Below are positions 54,712-62,961 of a DNA stretch of 64,000 bases, piece after piece. The notes under the pieces are model-generated. The model was not told the origin of the DNA. It saw only the letters and a program-made list of their open reading frames with translations, and ran no database searches. The position numbers and the translations under genes are program-made. Source of the stretch: Limnohabitans sp. (GTDB lineage: Bacteria > Pseudomonadota > Gammaproteobacteria > Burkholderiales > Burkholderiaceae_C). Where the stretch lies: contig JAOATL010000012.1 in the NCBI GenBank assembly GCA_030158125.1, forward strand, positions 186,001 to 250,000, written 5' to 3'. Each line of letters begins with the position of its first letter. Positions within the stretch are counted from its first letter, which is position 1.

Positions 54712-55610
54712 TGCTGGCGCCTGAATTATTGGCAGCCATGGCCTCTGGCTGCTGGGCTGTGGGAACGCTGTTTTCTGCCACAGCTTCTGCGCAGATGGGT
54801 GCTTTTGCGTTCACGCGGTGGCGCTTGTTTTTTGCCATGGTTTTGCTGTGGGGCGCTGCTTTTTATGTCGGTCGTTGGCCAGAACTCACTTGGGAAAGTG
54901 TGGCTTGGTTGTCGGCTTCCAGTTGGATTGGCATCTTGATCGGCGATACCGCTTTGTTCGTGTGCATGAACCGACTGGGCCCACGCCGATCAGGCGTTCT
55001 GTTTGCCACACACGCGCTTTTCTCAGCATTGTTTGCTTGGTTGTTTTTAAGCGAAACCTTGTGGGGCATGACGCTCATGGGCAGCGGCGTCTTGGTATCA
55101 GGTGTGATGGTGGCCATTGTTTGGGGCCGTCGTGACGACGAAACCCATCGTTGGGAAAACACGCAAGGTGCTTTGTGGGTGGGCGTGGTGATGGGACTCT
55201 TGGCCGCTGTGGGTCAAGCGGTGGCCACACTCATGATCAAGCCTTTGATGAGTACTGGCATTGACGCAGTGTCTGCTTCAGCTGTGCGTGCCACAGCCAG
55301 TTTCTTGGCGCATCTTTTGTTGCTGTGGGCGGGGGTGGGCTTGGCTAAATTACAAAGCCCACTGAGTTTGAAAAATTTATGGAATACCGCTTTAAGTGCC
55401 ACGGTGTCCATGGTCATCGGCATGACCTTGATTCTTCAGGCGCTGAAAACAGGCCAAGCCAACTTGGTGGCCATCTTCTCGTCCATCGCCCCTGTGCTTT
55501 TGCTGCCACTGCTTTGGGCCGTCTATCGCAGACAACCCGCAGCTGGCGCCTGGTGGGGCGGCGCCATGACCGTGGTTGGCAGCGCCATGATCATGAGCTC
55601 GAAGATTTAA
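54711..55610 (+). CDS. EamA/DMT-superfamily transporter
   Basis: 299 residues with ten transmembrane segments in two five-helix EamA repeats. Starts MLAPELLAAMASGCWAVGTL; the repeat boundary falls near residue 145 (charged HRRDD-like linker RRDDETHRWENTQ). Substrate unknown. Coupled to pmbA by one base. Its last codons (GAAGATTTAA) lie inside the left arm of the long palindrome, so the stop codon is provided by the repeat. Confidence 0.88.
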   Translation: MLAPELLAAMASGCWAVGTLFSATASAQMGAFAFTRWRLFFAMVLLWGAAFYVGRWPELTWESVAWLSASSWIGILIGDTALFVCMNRLGPRRSGVLFATHALFSALFAWLFLSETLWGMTLMGSGVLVSGVMVAIVWGRRDDETHRWENTQGALWVGVVMGLLAAVGQAVATLMIKPLMSTGIDAVSASAVRATASFLAHLLLLWAGVGLAKLQSPLSLKNLWNTALSATVSMVIGMTLILQALKTGQANLVAIFSSIAPVLLLPLLWAVYRRQPAAGAWWGGAMTVVGSAMIMSSKI

Positions 55611-55758
55611 TTGGGGTCAGATCAACATTAATTTCCAATCAAAGGGACTAAAGCCTAAGGGGGGCTGAACGATTTCTGGTACTCCAGTATGAGGAAGCCC
55701 CCCTTAGGCTTTAGTCCCTTTGATTGACCAAATTAATGTTGATCTGACCCCAATTAAA
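55606..55758. repeat. Long near-perfect palindrome (MITE- or REP-like element)
   Basis: Outer arms 55606-55634 and 55730-55758 are perfect inverted copies (29 bases, starting TTTAATTGGGGTCAGATCAA). A 2/4-base bulge separates them from inner arms 55637-55666 and 55696-55725, also perfect (30 bases, starting AATCAAAGGG). The 29-base loop holds a small hairpin CTGG-TACT-CCAG (55676-55687). In all 59 bp are paired. It lies exactly between two converging genes and could end both transcripts. The sharpness of the arms suggests a mobile or recently formed repeat. No transposase is nearby. Confidence 0.9.
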
Positions 55759-55761
55759 CTT

Positions 55762-56208
55762 TTAGCCGGCGAGGGCGGCTTTGACGGCAGCGGAGACCTG
55801 GCCCATGTCGGCTTTGCCGGCCAATTGGGTTTTGACGGCACCCATCACTTTGCCCATGTCGCCTGGGCCTTTGGCGCCCAATGAAGCCACGATGGCTTGA
55901 ACTGCGACTGTTACTTCTTCTGCTGACATGCGAGCAGGCAAGTAAGCTTGCAACACAACCATCTCGGCTTGCTCAATGTCGACCAAGTCTTGGCGAGCGG
56001 CTTGCTCAAACGCAGCAATAGAGTCTTTGCGCTGCTTCACCAACTTGTCGACGATGGCCACCACTGCGGCATCGTCCAACACCACACGCTCATCTACTTC
56101 TTTTTGCTTCATGGCTGACAGCAACAAGCGAATGGTGCCCAAACGTGCCGTGTCTTTGGCACGCATGGCGTTTTTCATGTCTTCGGTGATTTGATCTTTG
56201 AGGCTCAT
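55762..56208 (-). CDS. yqeY: GatB/YqeY-domain protein
   Basis: 148 residues from ATG 56208 (MSLKDQITEDMKNAMRAKD); a longer frame upstream crosses the rpsU terminator. YqeY fold: RLGTIRLLLSAMKQKEVDER near residue 18, AYLPARMSAEEV near 85 and GPGDMGKVMGAVKTQLAGKAD near 110. Resembles the tRNA-binding tail of GatB; function in bacteria unknown. It commonly follows rpsU, as here, with a terminator in between. The stop lies 4 bases from the palindrome. Confidence 0.92.
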   Translation of the reverse strand: MSLKDQITEDMKNAMRAKDTARLGTIRLLLSAMKQKEVDERVVLDDAAVVAIVDKLVKQRKDSIAAFEQAARQDLVDIEQAEMVVLQAYLPARMSAEEVTVAVQAIVASLGAKGPGDMGKVMGAVKTQLAGKADMGQVSAAVKAALAG

Positions 56209-56254
56209 GGTGACTCCTGAAGGGTAGGCCGCTGGCAGAACACCAGCCATACTT

Positions 56255-56287
56255 AAAAAAAAACCCGCTTGAGCGTCCTCCAGCGGG
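56255..56287 (-). terminator. Intrinsic terminator or attenuator between rpsU and yqeY
   Basis: Minus-strand CCCGCT and AGCGGG pair with a 12-base loop and are followed by nine T residues (56263-56255). Since yqeY starts 47 bases beyond it, yqeY must rely on read-through or its own promoter. Confidence 0.85.
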
Positions 56288-56364
56288 CTTGCTTGGCACC
56301 TCATGAGTCATGAGGGCTTCGCGATTTCAAAGCCTGGTAAGAAGCTTTGAATGAAGCGATGTAC

Positions 56365-56577
56365 TTAGTACAGCTTCTTGGGCAATTGCATGCTGCGCAC
56401 GCGCTTGTAGTGGCGCTTGACGGCGGCCGCTTTTTTGCGCTTACGTTCTGTGGTGGGTTTTTCATAAAACTCACGGGCACGCAAGTCGGTCAACAGACCG
56501 AGTTTTTCAATGGTGCGCTTGAAGCGGCGAAGTGCTACGTCAAACGGCTCGTTTTCTTTCACGCGAATGGTGGTCAT
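56365..56577 (-). CDS. rpsU: 30S ribosomal protein S21
   Basis: 70 residues from ATG 56577 ([20 protein letters not shown]), the canonical S21 start. Continues [20 protein letters not shown] and ends in a basic tail. S21 assists start of translation on the 30S subunit. In many betaproteobacteria the order is rpsU-yqeY, as here; dnaG and rpoD do not follow. Confidence 0.97.
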   Translation of the reverse strand: MTTIRVKENEPFDVALRRFKRTIEKLGLLTDLRAREFYEKPTTERKRKKAAAVKRHYKRVRSMQLPKKLY

Positions 56578-56712
56578 GGATTTCAATGTTTCCAAATTAT
56601 GCCGACTGACATTGAGAGGGAAGATCGAGCCCTCACAAGCAGTTTCGGCGGGTTCCCCGTCACTAACTAGTATTTGGCAGACGGAGGATTGCCAGCAAAG
56701 CCTGAGATTATA
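56578..56712 (-). promoter_or_regulatory. rpsU promoter and 5' leader
   Basis: A perfect TATAAT on the minus strand (56712-56707) would start transcription near 56700, giving a leader of about 120 bases; the -35 is poor. The leader holds inverted repeats, including TGGCA/TGCCA. I recognise no named riboswitch. Autoregulation by S21 is possible but not shown. Confidence 0.45.
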
Positions 56713-56741
56713 GCCCTAAGTTTTGCGCCAATTAGGGCAAT

Positions 56742-57965
56742 TTAAGAGGCAGTTTCCTGTTTTTGTTTCAGTGCCTGGGCGCAGGCAAAGGCACTTGCCC
56801 AGGCCCATTGGAAGTTGTAGCCCCCCAGCCAACCCGTGACATCCACCACTTCTCCAATGAAATACAGGCCAGGCTGCTTGGACTCCATCGTTTGGGACGA
56901 CAAATCACGGGTGTCCACACCGCCCAAGGTCACCTCGGCTTTTTTGTAACCTTCGCTGCCATTGGGTGTGAGGGGCCAGTGGCTGAGTTTTTGGGCCAAC
57001 TGCGTCAAGGCTTTGTCGCTGGCTTCGGCCACAGGGCGCTGCCATTGAGGATCTTGTGCCACCCAAGCATCCGCCAGTCGGTGAGGCACCCAAGCGCCCA
57101 GTTCATTGGCAATGAGCTTTTTCGACCTGACCTTGGCTTGCATCAGCGATCCTTCGATGTCCTCTTGCGGCGCCAGGTTCAGATGGAGGGCTTGCCCCTC
57201 GCGCCAATAACTGGAAATTTGCAAAACAGCCGGACCCGACAAGCCACGGTGCGTGAACAGCAGGTCTTCGTCAAAGCTCATGCGCGTTTTTTTGACGCCA
57301 GTTTCGATGCTGACCGGCAATGACAAGCCGGCCAAGCCCGCATAGGGCGCCCATTCGGCACCGTCAAAAGTGAGGGGCACCAAGCCGGGCCTTCTTGCAA
57401 TCAAACGCAAGCCAAATTGCTCGGCAATGCGATAGCCAAAGTCGGACGCGCCAATTTGGGGAATGGACAAACCACCTGTGGCGATCACCACGGCACCGGC
57501 TTGAACGTCACCTTGGTCTGTTTTCAGTTGATAGCCATTGTCCGTGTGCGAGATGGCTTTAACCCCGCAACCCTGCCAACGCATCACACCACCCTTGTCG
57601 CATTCTTTCAAAAGCATTTGAATCAGGTCGTCTGCTGAACGATCGCAAAACAATTGACCTTTGTGCTTTTCATGAAAGGGAATGTCGTAAGACTGCATCA
57701 GTTCAATGAAGTCTTGGGCGGTATAGCGCGACAGGGCGCTTCTGCAAAAGTGGGGGTTCTCGCTTAAGAAGTGCTTATGGGGCGCGCTGGCATCGATGAG
57801 TCGGTTGGTGAAGTTGCACCTGCCGCCGCCCGAAATGCGAATTTTTTCCGCCACTTTGGTGCTGTGATCGATCAACAAGACAGACAAGCCGAGTTGCCCG
57901 GCCACGCCAGCACAAAAAAGACCGGCAGCGCCGGCACCTACGATGACCACATCACATGTTTGCAT
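56742..57965 (-). CDS. FAD-dependent oxidoreductase, HI0933/YhiN family
   Basis: 407 residues. Rossmann motif CDVVIVGAGAAGLFCAGVAG at the N-terminus, then KIRISGGGRCNFTNR near residue 45, typical of the HI0933 (TIGR00275, aminoacetone oxidase-like) family. VVIATGGLSIPQIGASDFGY near 165 and a C-terminal FIGEVVDVTGWLGGYNFQWAW complete the pattern. Physiological role unclear. Its start overlaps the end of cobA by 14 bases. Confidence 0.9.
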   Translation of the reverse strand: MQTCDVVIVGAGAAGLFCAGVAGQLGLSVLLIDHSTKVAEKIRISGGGRCNFTNRLIDASAPHKHFLSENPHFCRSALSRYTAQDFIELMQSYDIPFHEKHKGQLFCDRSADDLIQMLLKECDKGGVMRWQGCGVKAISHTDNGYQLKTDQGDVQAGAVVIATGGLSIPQIGASDFGYRIAEQFGLRLIARRPGLVPLTFDGAEWAPYAGLAGLSLPVSIETGVKKTRMSFDEDLLFTHRGLSGPAVLQISSYWREGQALHLNLAPQEDIEGSLMQAKVRSKKLIANELGAWVPHRLADAWVAQDPQWQRPVAEASDKALTQLAQKLSHWPLTPNGSEGYKKAEVTLGGVDTRDLSSQTMESKQPGLYFIGEVVDVTGWLGGYNFQWAWASAFACAQALKQKQETAS

Positions 57966-58785
57966 GCAGTGGGAGTGTAGGGGCAGTTTGCTGGTTTTGA
58001 TCTGATTGGAAAATTTGAGCGCAAGCTTGAACCACGTTGCCCACCACCAAAACGCTAGGGCTCTTCAAGCCGGTCTCTTGCAAGGTTTGGGTGAGGTGGC
58101 CAAGTTGAGTCAGTGCTTGGCGTTGTTGGGGCAATGAGGCGTTCTCAATGATGGCCACAGGCGTGTCTTTCGAGAGTCCTGTGAGCAGTTCATTTTGAAT
58201 GGTTTCAGCGCCACTGACGCCCATGTAAATGACCAAGGTGAGTTTGGCGTCGCGCGCAGTGGCGGCCAGCTGACGCCAGTCGGTGCCTTTATCGCCGGGT
58301 TTGGCATGGCCCGTGACAAACACCACGCCATGGGCATGTTCACGGTGAGTGAGGGGTGCGCCTAAGCTGGAGATGGCGGCCAAACCCGATGTGATGCCAT
58401 TGATGACCGAAACTTCAATGCCAACTTGCCGCAGGTGCTCAACTTCCTCGCCGCCACGTCCAAAAATAAAGGGATCGCCCCCTTTTAAGCGCACCACGGT
58501 TTCACCTTCTTGCACCGCATTGATCATGAGTTTTTCAATGAAGGCTTGCGGTGTGCTTTTGCAACCACCGCGTTTGCCCACATACACAATACGAGCCGAA
58601 GCGGCAGCGTGTTTTAAAACGTCTTCGTTGACCAAATCATCGACCAACACCACAGTGGCCGCTTGAATGGCCTTGACCGCCTTGAGGGTGAGCAAGTCAG
58701 GATCGCCAGGGCCTGCACCAACCAAGGTGCAGGTACCTTGCTGCTGGGTTGAGCCGATTGTGAATGAAGAGTCGCTTTGGCTCAT
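57952..58785 (-). CDS. cobA: Uroporphyrinogen-III C-methyltransferase
   Basis: 277 residues. Makes precorrin-2 from uroporphyrinogen III with two SAM. Signatures: CTLVGAGPGDPDLLTLKAVK near 20, YVGKRGGCKSTPQ near 70, VRLKGGDPFIFGRGGEE near 95, and GITSGLAAISSLGAPLTHR near 125. The single-domain CobA form, without CysG oxidase/ferrochelatase. It overlaps ybiB by 4 bases. Precorrin-2 leads to sirohaem, the prosthetic group of NirB upstream in the same operon. Confidence 0.95.
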   Translation of the reverse strand: MSQSDSSFTIGSTQQQGTCTLVGAGPGDPDLLTLKAVKAIQAATVVLVDDLVNEDVLKHAAASARIVYVGKRGGCKSTPQAFIEKLMINAVQEGETVVRLKGGDPFIFGRGGEEVEHLRQVGIEVSVINGITSGLAAISSLGAPLTHREHAHGVVFVTGHAKPGDKGTDWRQLAATARDAKLTLVIYMGVSGAETIQNELLTGLSKDTPVAIIENASLPQQRQALTQLGHLTQTLQETGLKSPSVLVVGNVVQACAQIFQSDQNQQTAPTLPLHANM

Positions 58786-59684
58786 AGAGATTTCAAGGCC
58801 TGCAAAATGTGTTGAACTTGAAGTGCAATAGGCGCCGGTACAACACGCTGGCGCTGCAAGACTTGTTGAATGTAAGCGGCGGTGGCCTCGGCCGAAGGGT
58901 CGGGCAAATCAGGCAAACTTTGCAGCGCACCCGTTTGCGCGGCTTGCACTGTTTGCATGATGCCGTTGTGGAAGAAATCCATTTGCGGCGTGCGACGTGC
59001 ATCGGCCACGGGCTCGCCCTCGGTGCCTCTGATTAAAAATGCATTGGCCTGTGTCAGCTGAAAGGTTTGCGCCATGGAAGCCGCATATTCGGGGTGCGTG
59101 TAGCTGCTGACGATCAGGGCGCGACCTTTGCAGGGGTTCATGAGCTTGACCAAACTGTGTGCAGGGTTTCGCAAACTGACCACACGTCTCACGTCCAGTA
59201 GCTTTTTTAAAGCGGGGCTCAACGCTTCAGTGGGACACAAATTCAAGCCTGCGCTGGCTGCGTTGACGTCTTGAAGCGGCGTGTAACCCAGGGCAGAGAA
59301 CACATCAAAAGACGTGGTTCGACCACTTTCGGTGGGGGTGCCGTGGACACACACCTGCACACCCGCCTGCACAAGCAGCAGGGCCAACAAGGGGGCCAAG
59401 GCGGGCAGTTTGCGGGCGCCGTTGTAGCAAGGAATGACCACGGTGACTTGTGAGGCATCGTTTGCCAAAGTCGTCATGCGGGCGTGCAATGCATCCAAAA
59501 AGCCTGCCATTTCTTCGGCGGTTTCGCCTTTGATGCGCATGGCCAAACAGAAAGCGCCAACCTCCAAGTCGGTGACCTGTGCGTCTAAAATTTGGCCAAG
59601 TAAATCGGCTGCCTGTTCACGCGATAGCGCCCGCGCGCCGTCTTTGCCGCGACCAATTTCTTTGATGTAATTTCCAATGCCCAT
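58782..59684 (-). CDS. ybiB: DNA-binding protein YbiB (TrpD2 family)
   Basis: 300 residues from ATG 59684 (MGIGNYIKEIGRGKDGARAL); the frame extends further but is not family-like. Resembles anthranilate phosphoribosyltransferase (AGEVFLDALHA-like helices, MRIKGETAEEMAGFLDA, VVIPCYNGARKLPALAP near 85), but lacks the GTGGD catalytic loop. E. coli YbiB binds DNA and is SOS-linked. Here it sits between nasA (34-base gap) and cobA (4-base overlap). Its role in the nitrate operon is unclear. Confidence 0.88.
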   Translation of the reverse strand: MGIGNYIKEIGRGKDGARALSREQAADLLGQILDAQVTDLEVGAFCLAMRIKGETAEEMAGFLDALHARMTTLANDASQVTVVIPCYNGARKLPALAPLLALLLVQAGVQVCVHGTPTESGRTTSFDVFSALGYTPLQDVNAASAGLNLCPTEALSPALKKLLDVRRVVSLRNPAHSLVKLMNPCKGRALIVSSYTHPEYAASMAQTFQLTQANAFLIRGTEGEPVADARRTPQMDFFHNGIMQTVQAAQTGALQSLPDLPDPSAEATAAYIQQVLQRQRVVPAPIALQVQHILQALKSL

Positions 59685-59718
59685 GGGTGTATTGTCGCAA
59701 AGCTCAGATAACTTCGAG

Positions 59719-62586
59719 CTATATGGCCAATGAAGCTGAGTCCACTTTGGGCTTATCAGCGCTTTGGAGGGCAATGATGCGCTTCAACTGCGGCACACAG
59801 GAGCCGCATTGGGTGCCGCACTTCAAGTTGTTTTGCAGGCCTGCCAATTGGGCTGCTTCTTGCCCTGGGTTGGCCTGCAACCAATCGGCAATGGCCACAT
59901 CCTTGACGCCCAAGCACGTGCAAATTGTTTGGCCTGCGTCCTTCAAAGCTACCGGAGGCTTCTGGCCGGTCATGAGTAAACGGCGGCCATAGCTTTCAGT
60001 GCTTTGTTGCGTTTGCAACAAGGTTTTGAGCCATGCCTCGGCCGATGTGTCGCCCGCCATGACAAACGCTTCAAGCTGGGGCATGGCCTTGCGTCTGTCC
60101 AGTTGGATACTGCGCAGGTGGCTGCGCTTGGGATCGGCGTAACGCAAACCTGACTTCGCATCCATTTGCAACAAAGCTTCAATGGCATGGACCCAGTGCA
60201 TGTCTGGCGCCTCAGAGCTGGCCGCGCGAAAAAGGACCCCTTGGCGGGGTACGTCAGGTGCGAAGGATGCCGGCAATTCTGTGCTTGCAGGCGGTAATTC
60301 TTCTGCGAAGGGGACGCAACTTGCAAATTCAAAGTGTGCCATTTGCTGTCGGAGACTTTGCAAAATGGTCAAAGCTTGGTCAGCTGGCAGCCAGGCCATG
60401 GCCAACAATTTCCAAGGCAGCTCGGCTTTGAGAATCTTGACTGCAGCATGTTTCAGTTCCGGTTGTTTGGAGCTGGGACAAAATGCCGAAGTGGTGATGG
60501 CGTTCACGCCAGCCAGCGCATTGTTTTGGTGGTCTCGACCGCTGATGAATCCTGGTCCCCAGTGCATGGCCATGAAGGCTTGTTGCGGTGCCAATTCGGA
60601 TGATGTTTGCGCGGGCGCAACAATTGAGCCTCGTTTGCTGGTGAGGTGCACCAACTCACCGTCTTTCACATTCAAAGACAGCATGTCTTGGGGGTGCAAT
60701 TGCACACAAGGCTCGGGCACATGGCCAAACAATTTGGCAATGGTGCCGGTGCGCGTCATGCCGTGCCATTGGTCACGAAGTCTGCCGGTGTTGAACGAAA
60801 ACGGAAAGCGCGACTCACAGGGCTCTGCAACTGGCACATAGTCCAGCGCCACAAACTTGGCCTTGCCGTTGGCCGTGGGAAAATGACCATCCTCATAAAG
60901 CCGTTTGGCACCAGTGGTGGCCCCTTCCGGCAAGGGCCATTGTTCTGGTTGACGTTCCAATTGCGCGTAGCTTAATCCAGTGATGTCCAAATCGCGGCCG
61001 CGTGTGCTCTCACGGTGCTCATTCCAAATGGCTTCTGGGTTGGCGTAAGTCAAATTCATTTGCTGCGCGCGCAGTTTGAAGACGTTCTGTTGCCCCAAGC
61101 GCTCTGCCAAGGCCAAAGCAATTTGCCAATCGTGCTGGGCTTGACCAGACGGTGGCACAGCCGCTCGCACACGGGTGATGCGCCGCTCGCTGTTGGTGAC
61201 AGTGCCTTCTTTTTCTCCCCAAGTGGTGGCGGGCAACAACAGGTCTGCAAACGCACAAGTTTCTGCGGTGGCAAATGCCTCCTGCACGATCACCAGCTCG
61301 GCGCGTTCCAATGCTTTGCGCACAGTCCGTTGGTCGGGCATGGATTGCGCTGGGTTGGTGCAGGCAATCCACAAGACTTTGATGTGGCCGTCTGCTGCGG
61401 CTTGAAACATTTCTACCGCGGTTTTGCCAGGTTGAGCGGGCACATCGTCCAAGCCCCAAAGATTGGCAACTTCTGCGCGATGCGTTGGATTGCCCAGGTC
61501 GCGGTGTGCGCTGAGCAAGTTGGCCAAGCCGCCCACTTCACGGCCACCCATCGCATTGGGTTGGCCAGTTAATGAGAAAGGGCCCGCGCCTGGTTTGCCA
61601 ATGTGACCCGTGGCCAAATGCAAGTGCACCAGTGAAGCATTTTTGGCCGTGCCGCTGCTGGACTGGTTCAAGCCTTGGCAATACAAACTCAGGGTGGCTT
61701 TGGATGTGGCAAACCACTCAGCCGCTTGGTGCAATTGGGCTGGCGAAATGCCGCAAATGTCTTGGACTTTGTCGGGGGTGCACAGCATCACCTTGGCAAG
61801 CAAATCTTCAAAACCATCGGTGTGTTGTTGAATGTAAGGGGTGTCGGTCCAGCCATTCAGCAACATGACCCTGAGCATGCCGTGAAACAGCATGACATCG
61901 GTGCCAGGTTTTAAAGGCAAATGCAAATCAGCTGCGCTGGCGGTGTCTGTTTTTCGGGGGTCGGCGACAATGATTTTGAGCGCTGGGTTCCTGGCGCGTG
62001 CATCTTCAATCCGTCTGAACAAAATGGGATGCGCATAGGCCGCATTGCTGCCAGCAATGAACAAACACTCGGTGGCAGCTATGTCTTCATAACAGGCGGG
62101 TGGGGCGTCAGCACCTAAGGTGATTTTGTAACCTGCCACGGCACTGCTCATGCACAGTCGCGAGTTGGTGTCGATGTTGTTGGTGCCGATCAGGCCTTTG
62201 ACCAGTTTGTTGAAAACGTAATAGTCTTCTGTGAGCAATTGACCCGAGACGTAAAAGCCGATGGCATCGGGTCCATGATCTGAAACGACTTGGGCAATTT
62301 TGTCGCTGGCCTGTTGCAGCGCTGATGCCCAAGTGGTGTGGGTGAAAGCATCCGTGCGTTTGGCTCTGACCTGCGGTACAAGCAACCTGGTTTGCTGTGT
62401 TACTTCGGCTTTGGCCGAGAGGTGCAAGGTCGAACCCTTGCTGCACAGTCTGCCAAAGTTGGCGGGATGCTCGGGGTCACCGCGCACGCCCGTGATGTGT
62501 TGCCCTTGCGTTTGAATGATCACGCCACATCCCACCCCACAGTAGGGGCAGGTTGATCGGGTTTCTTTGAGGGCTTGTGTTTGCAT
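59719..62586 (-). CDS. nasA: Assimilatory nitrate reductase, catalytic subunit
   Basis: 955 residues from ATG 62586 (MQTQALKETRSTCPYCGVGC); a TTG at 62598 would add four. N-terminal [4Fe-4S] cysteines in CPYCGVGCGV and LCSKG near 15-55. The bis-MGD domain has GLIGTNNIDTNSRLCMSSAV near 140 and CQGLNQSSSGTAKNASL near 310. The C-terminal domain (about 880-940) is a BFD-like [2Fe-2S] cluster: TICTCLGVKDVAIADWL and NNLKCGTQCGSC. Cytoplasmic; no Tat signal. Follows nirD by 23 bases. Confidence 0.95.
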   Translation of the reverse strand: MQTQALKETRSTCPYCGVGCGVIIQTQGQHITGVRGDPEHPANFGRLCSKGSTLHLSAKAEVTQQTRLLVPQVRAKRTDAFTHTTWASALQQASDKIAQVVSDHGPDAIGFYVSGQLLTEDYYVFNKLVKGLIGTNNIDTNSRLCMSSAVAGYKITLGADAPPACYEDIAATECLFIAGSNAAYAHPILFRRIEDARARNPALKIIVADPRKTDTASAADLHLPLKPGTDVMLFHGMLRVMLLNGWTDTPYIQQHTDGFEDLLAKVMLCTPDKVQDICGISPAQLHQAAEWFATSKATLSLYCQGLNQSSSGTAKNASLVHLHLATGHIGKPGAGPFSLTGQPNAMGGREVGGLANLLSAHRDLGNPTHRAEVANLWGLDDVPAQPGKTAVEMFQAAADGHIKVLWIACTNPAQSMPDQRTVRKALERAELVIVQEAFATAETCAFADLLLPATTWGEKEGTVTNSERRITRVRAAVPPSGQAQHDWQIALALAERLGQQNVFKLRAQQMNLTYANPEAIWNEHRESTRGRDLDITGLSYAQLERQPEQWPLPEGATTGAKRLYEDGHFPTANGKAKFVALDYVPVAEPCESRFPFSFNTGRLRDQWHGMTRTGTIAKLFGHVPEPCVQLHPQDMLSLNVKDGELVHLTSKRGSIVAPAQTSSELAPQQAFMAMHWGPGFISGRDHQNNALAGVNAITTSAFCPSSKQPELKHAAVKILKAELPWKLLAMAWLPADQALTILQSLRQQMAHFEFASCVPFAEELPPASTELPASFAPDVPRQGVLFRAASSEAPDMHWVHAIEALLQMDAKSGLRYADPKRSHLRSIQLDRRKAMPQLEAFVMAGDTSAEAWLKTLLQTQQSTESYGRRLLMTGQKPPVALKDAGQTICTCLGVKDVAIADWLQANPGQEAAQLAGLQNNLKCGTQCGSCVPQLKRIIALQSADKPKVDSASLAI

Positions 62587-62609
62587 TGAACTCAGCAAGG
62601 CGGCTTCAA

Positions 62610-62951
62610 TCAGGCATCGATGGCCAGTGTGTTGACCTCGTCAAAGTCAAGTGACACATTGCCATTTTCTACCAGCACTGAAAACTTGATGGTGCAGCCA
62701 TCGTCGGGTGCTTGAGCTTGGCCATCTGCCAATTTGATTTGCCAATTGTGCAGCGGGCAGGCCACGCTTTCACCATACACAATGCCTTGGCTCAAAGGGC
62801 CACCTTTGTGCGGACATTTGTCGAGCAGGGCAAAAACCTTGTCGCCTTGTGTGCGAAAAATGGCGATCTCTGCGCCCTTTTGACGGGTCACGCGGCGAGC
62901 GCCCATGGCGGGTATGTCTTCTACTTTACAAATAATTTTCCATTGCGTCAT
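62610..62951 (-). CDS. nirD: Nitrite reductase small subunit
   Basis: 113 residues, Rieske-like fold without a transmembrane anchor. CPHKGGPLSQG near residue 47 and CPLHNWQIKLADG near 65 carry the Cys-x-His and Cys-x2-His cluster ligands. It pairs with NirB; the full cluster is present, unlike in E. coli NirD. Ten bases behind nirB. Confidence 0.94.
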   Translation of the reverse strand: MTQWKIICKVEDIPAMGARRVTRQKGAEIAIFRTQGDKVFALLDKCPHKGGPLSQGIVYGESVACPLHNWQIKLADGQAQAPDDGCTIKFSVLVENGNVSLDFDEVNTLAIDA

Positions 62952-62961
62952 GATCGATCTC

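Noticed and set aside
56596..56741. tRNA-like GGGTTCCCC near the rpsU promoter
   Set aside because: The GGTTC resembles a T loop, but no acceptor, D or anticodon stem can be drawn around it.
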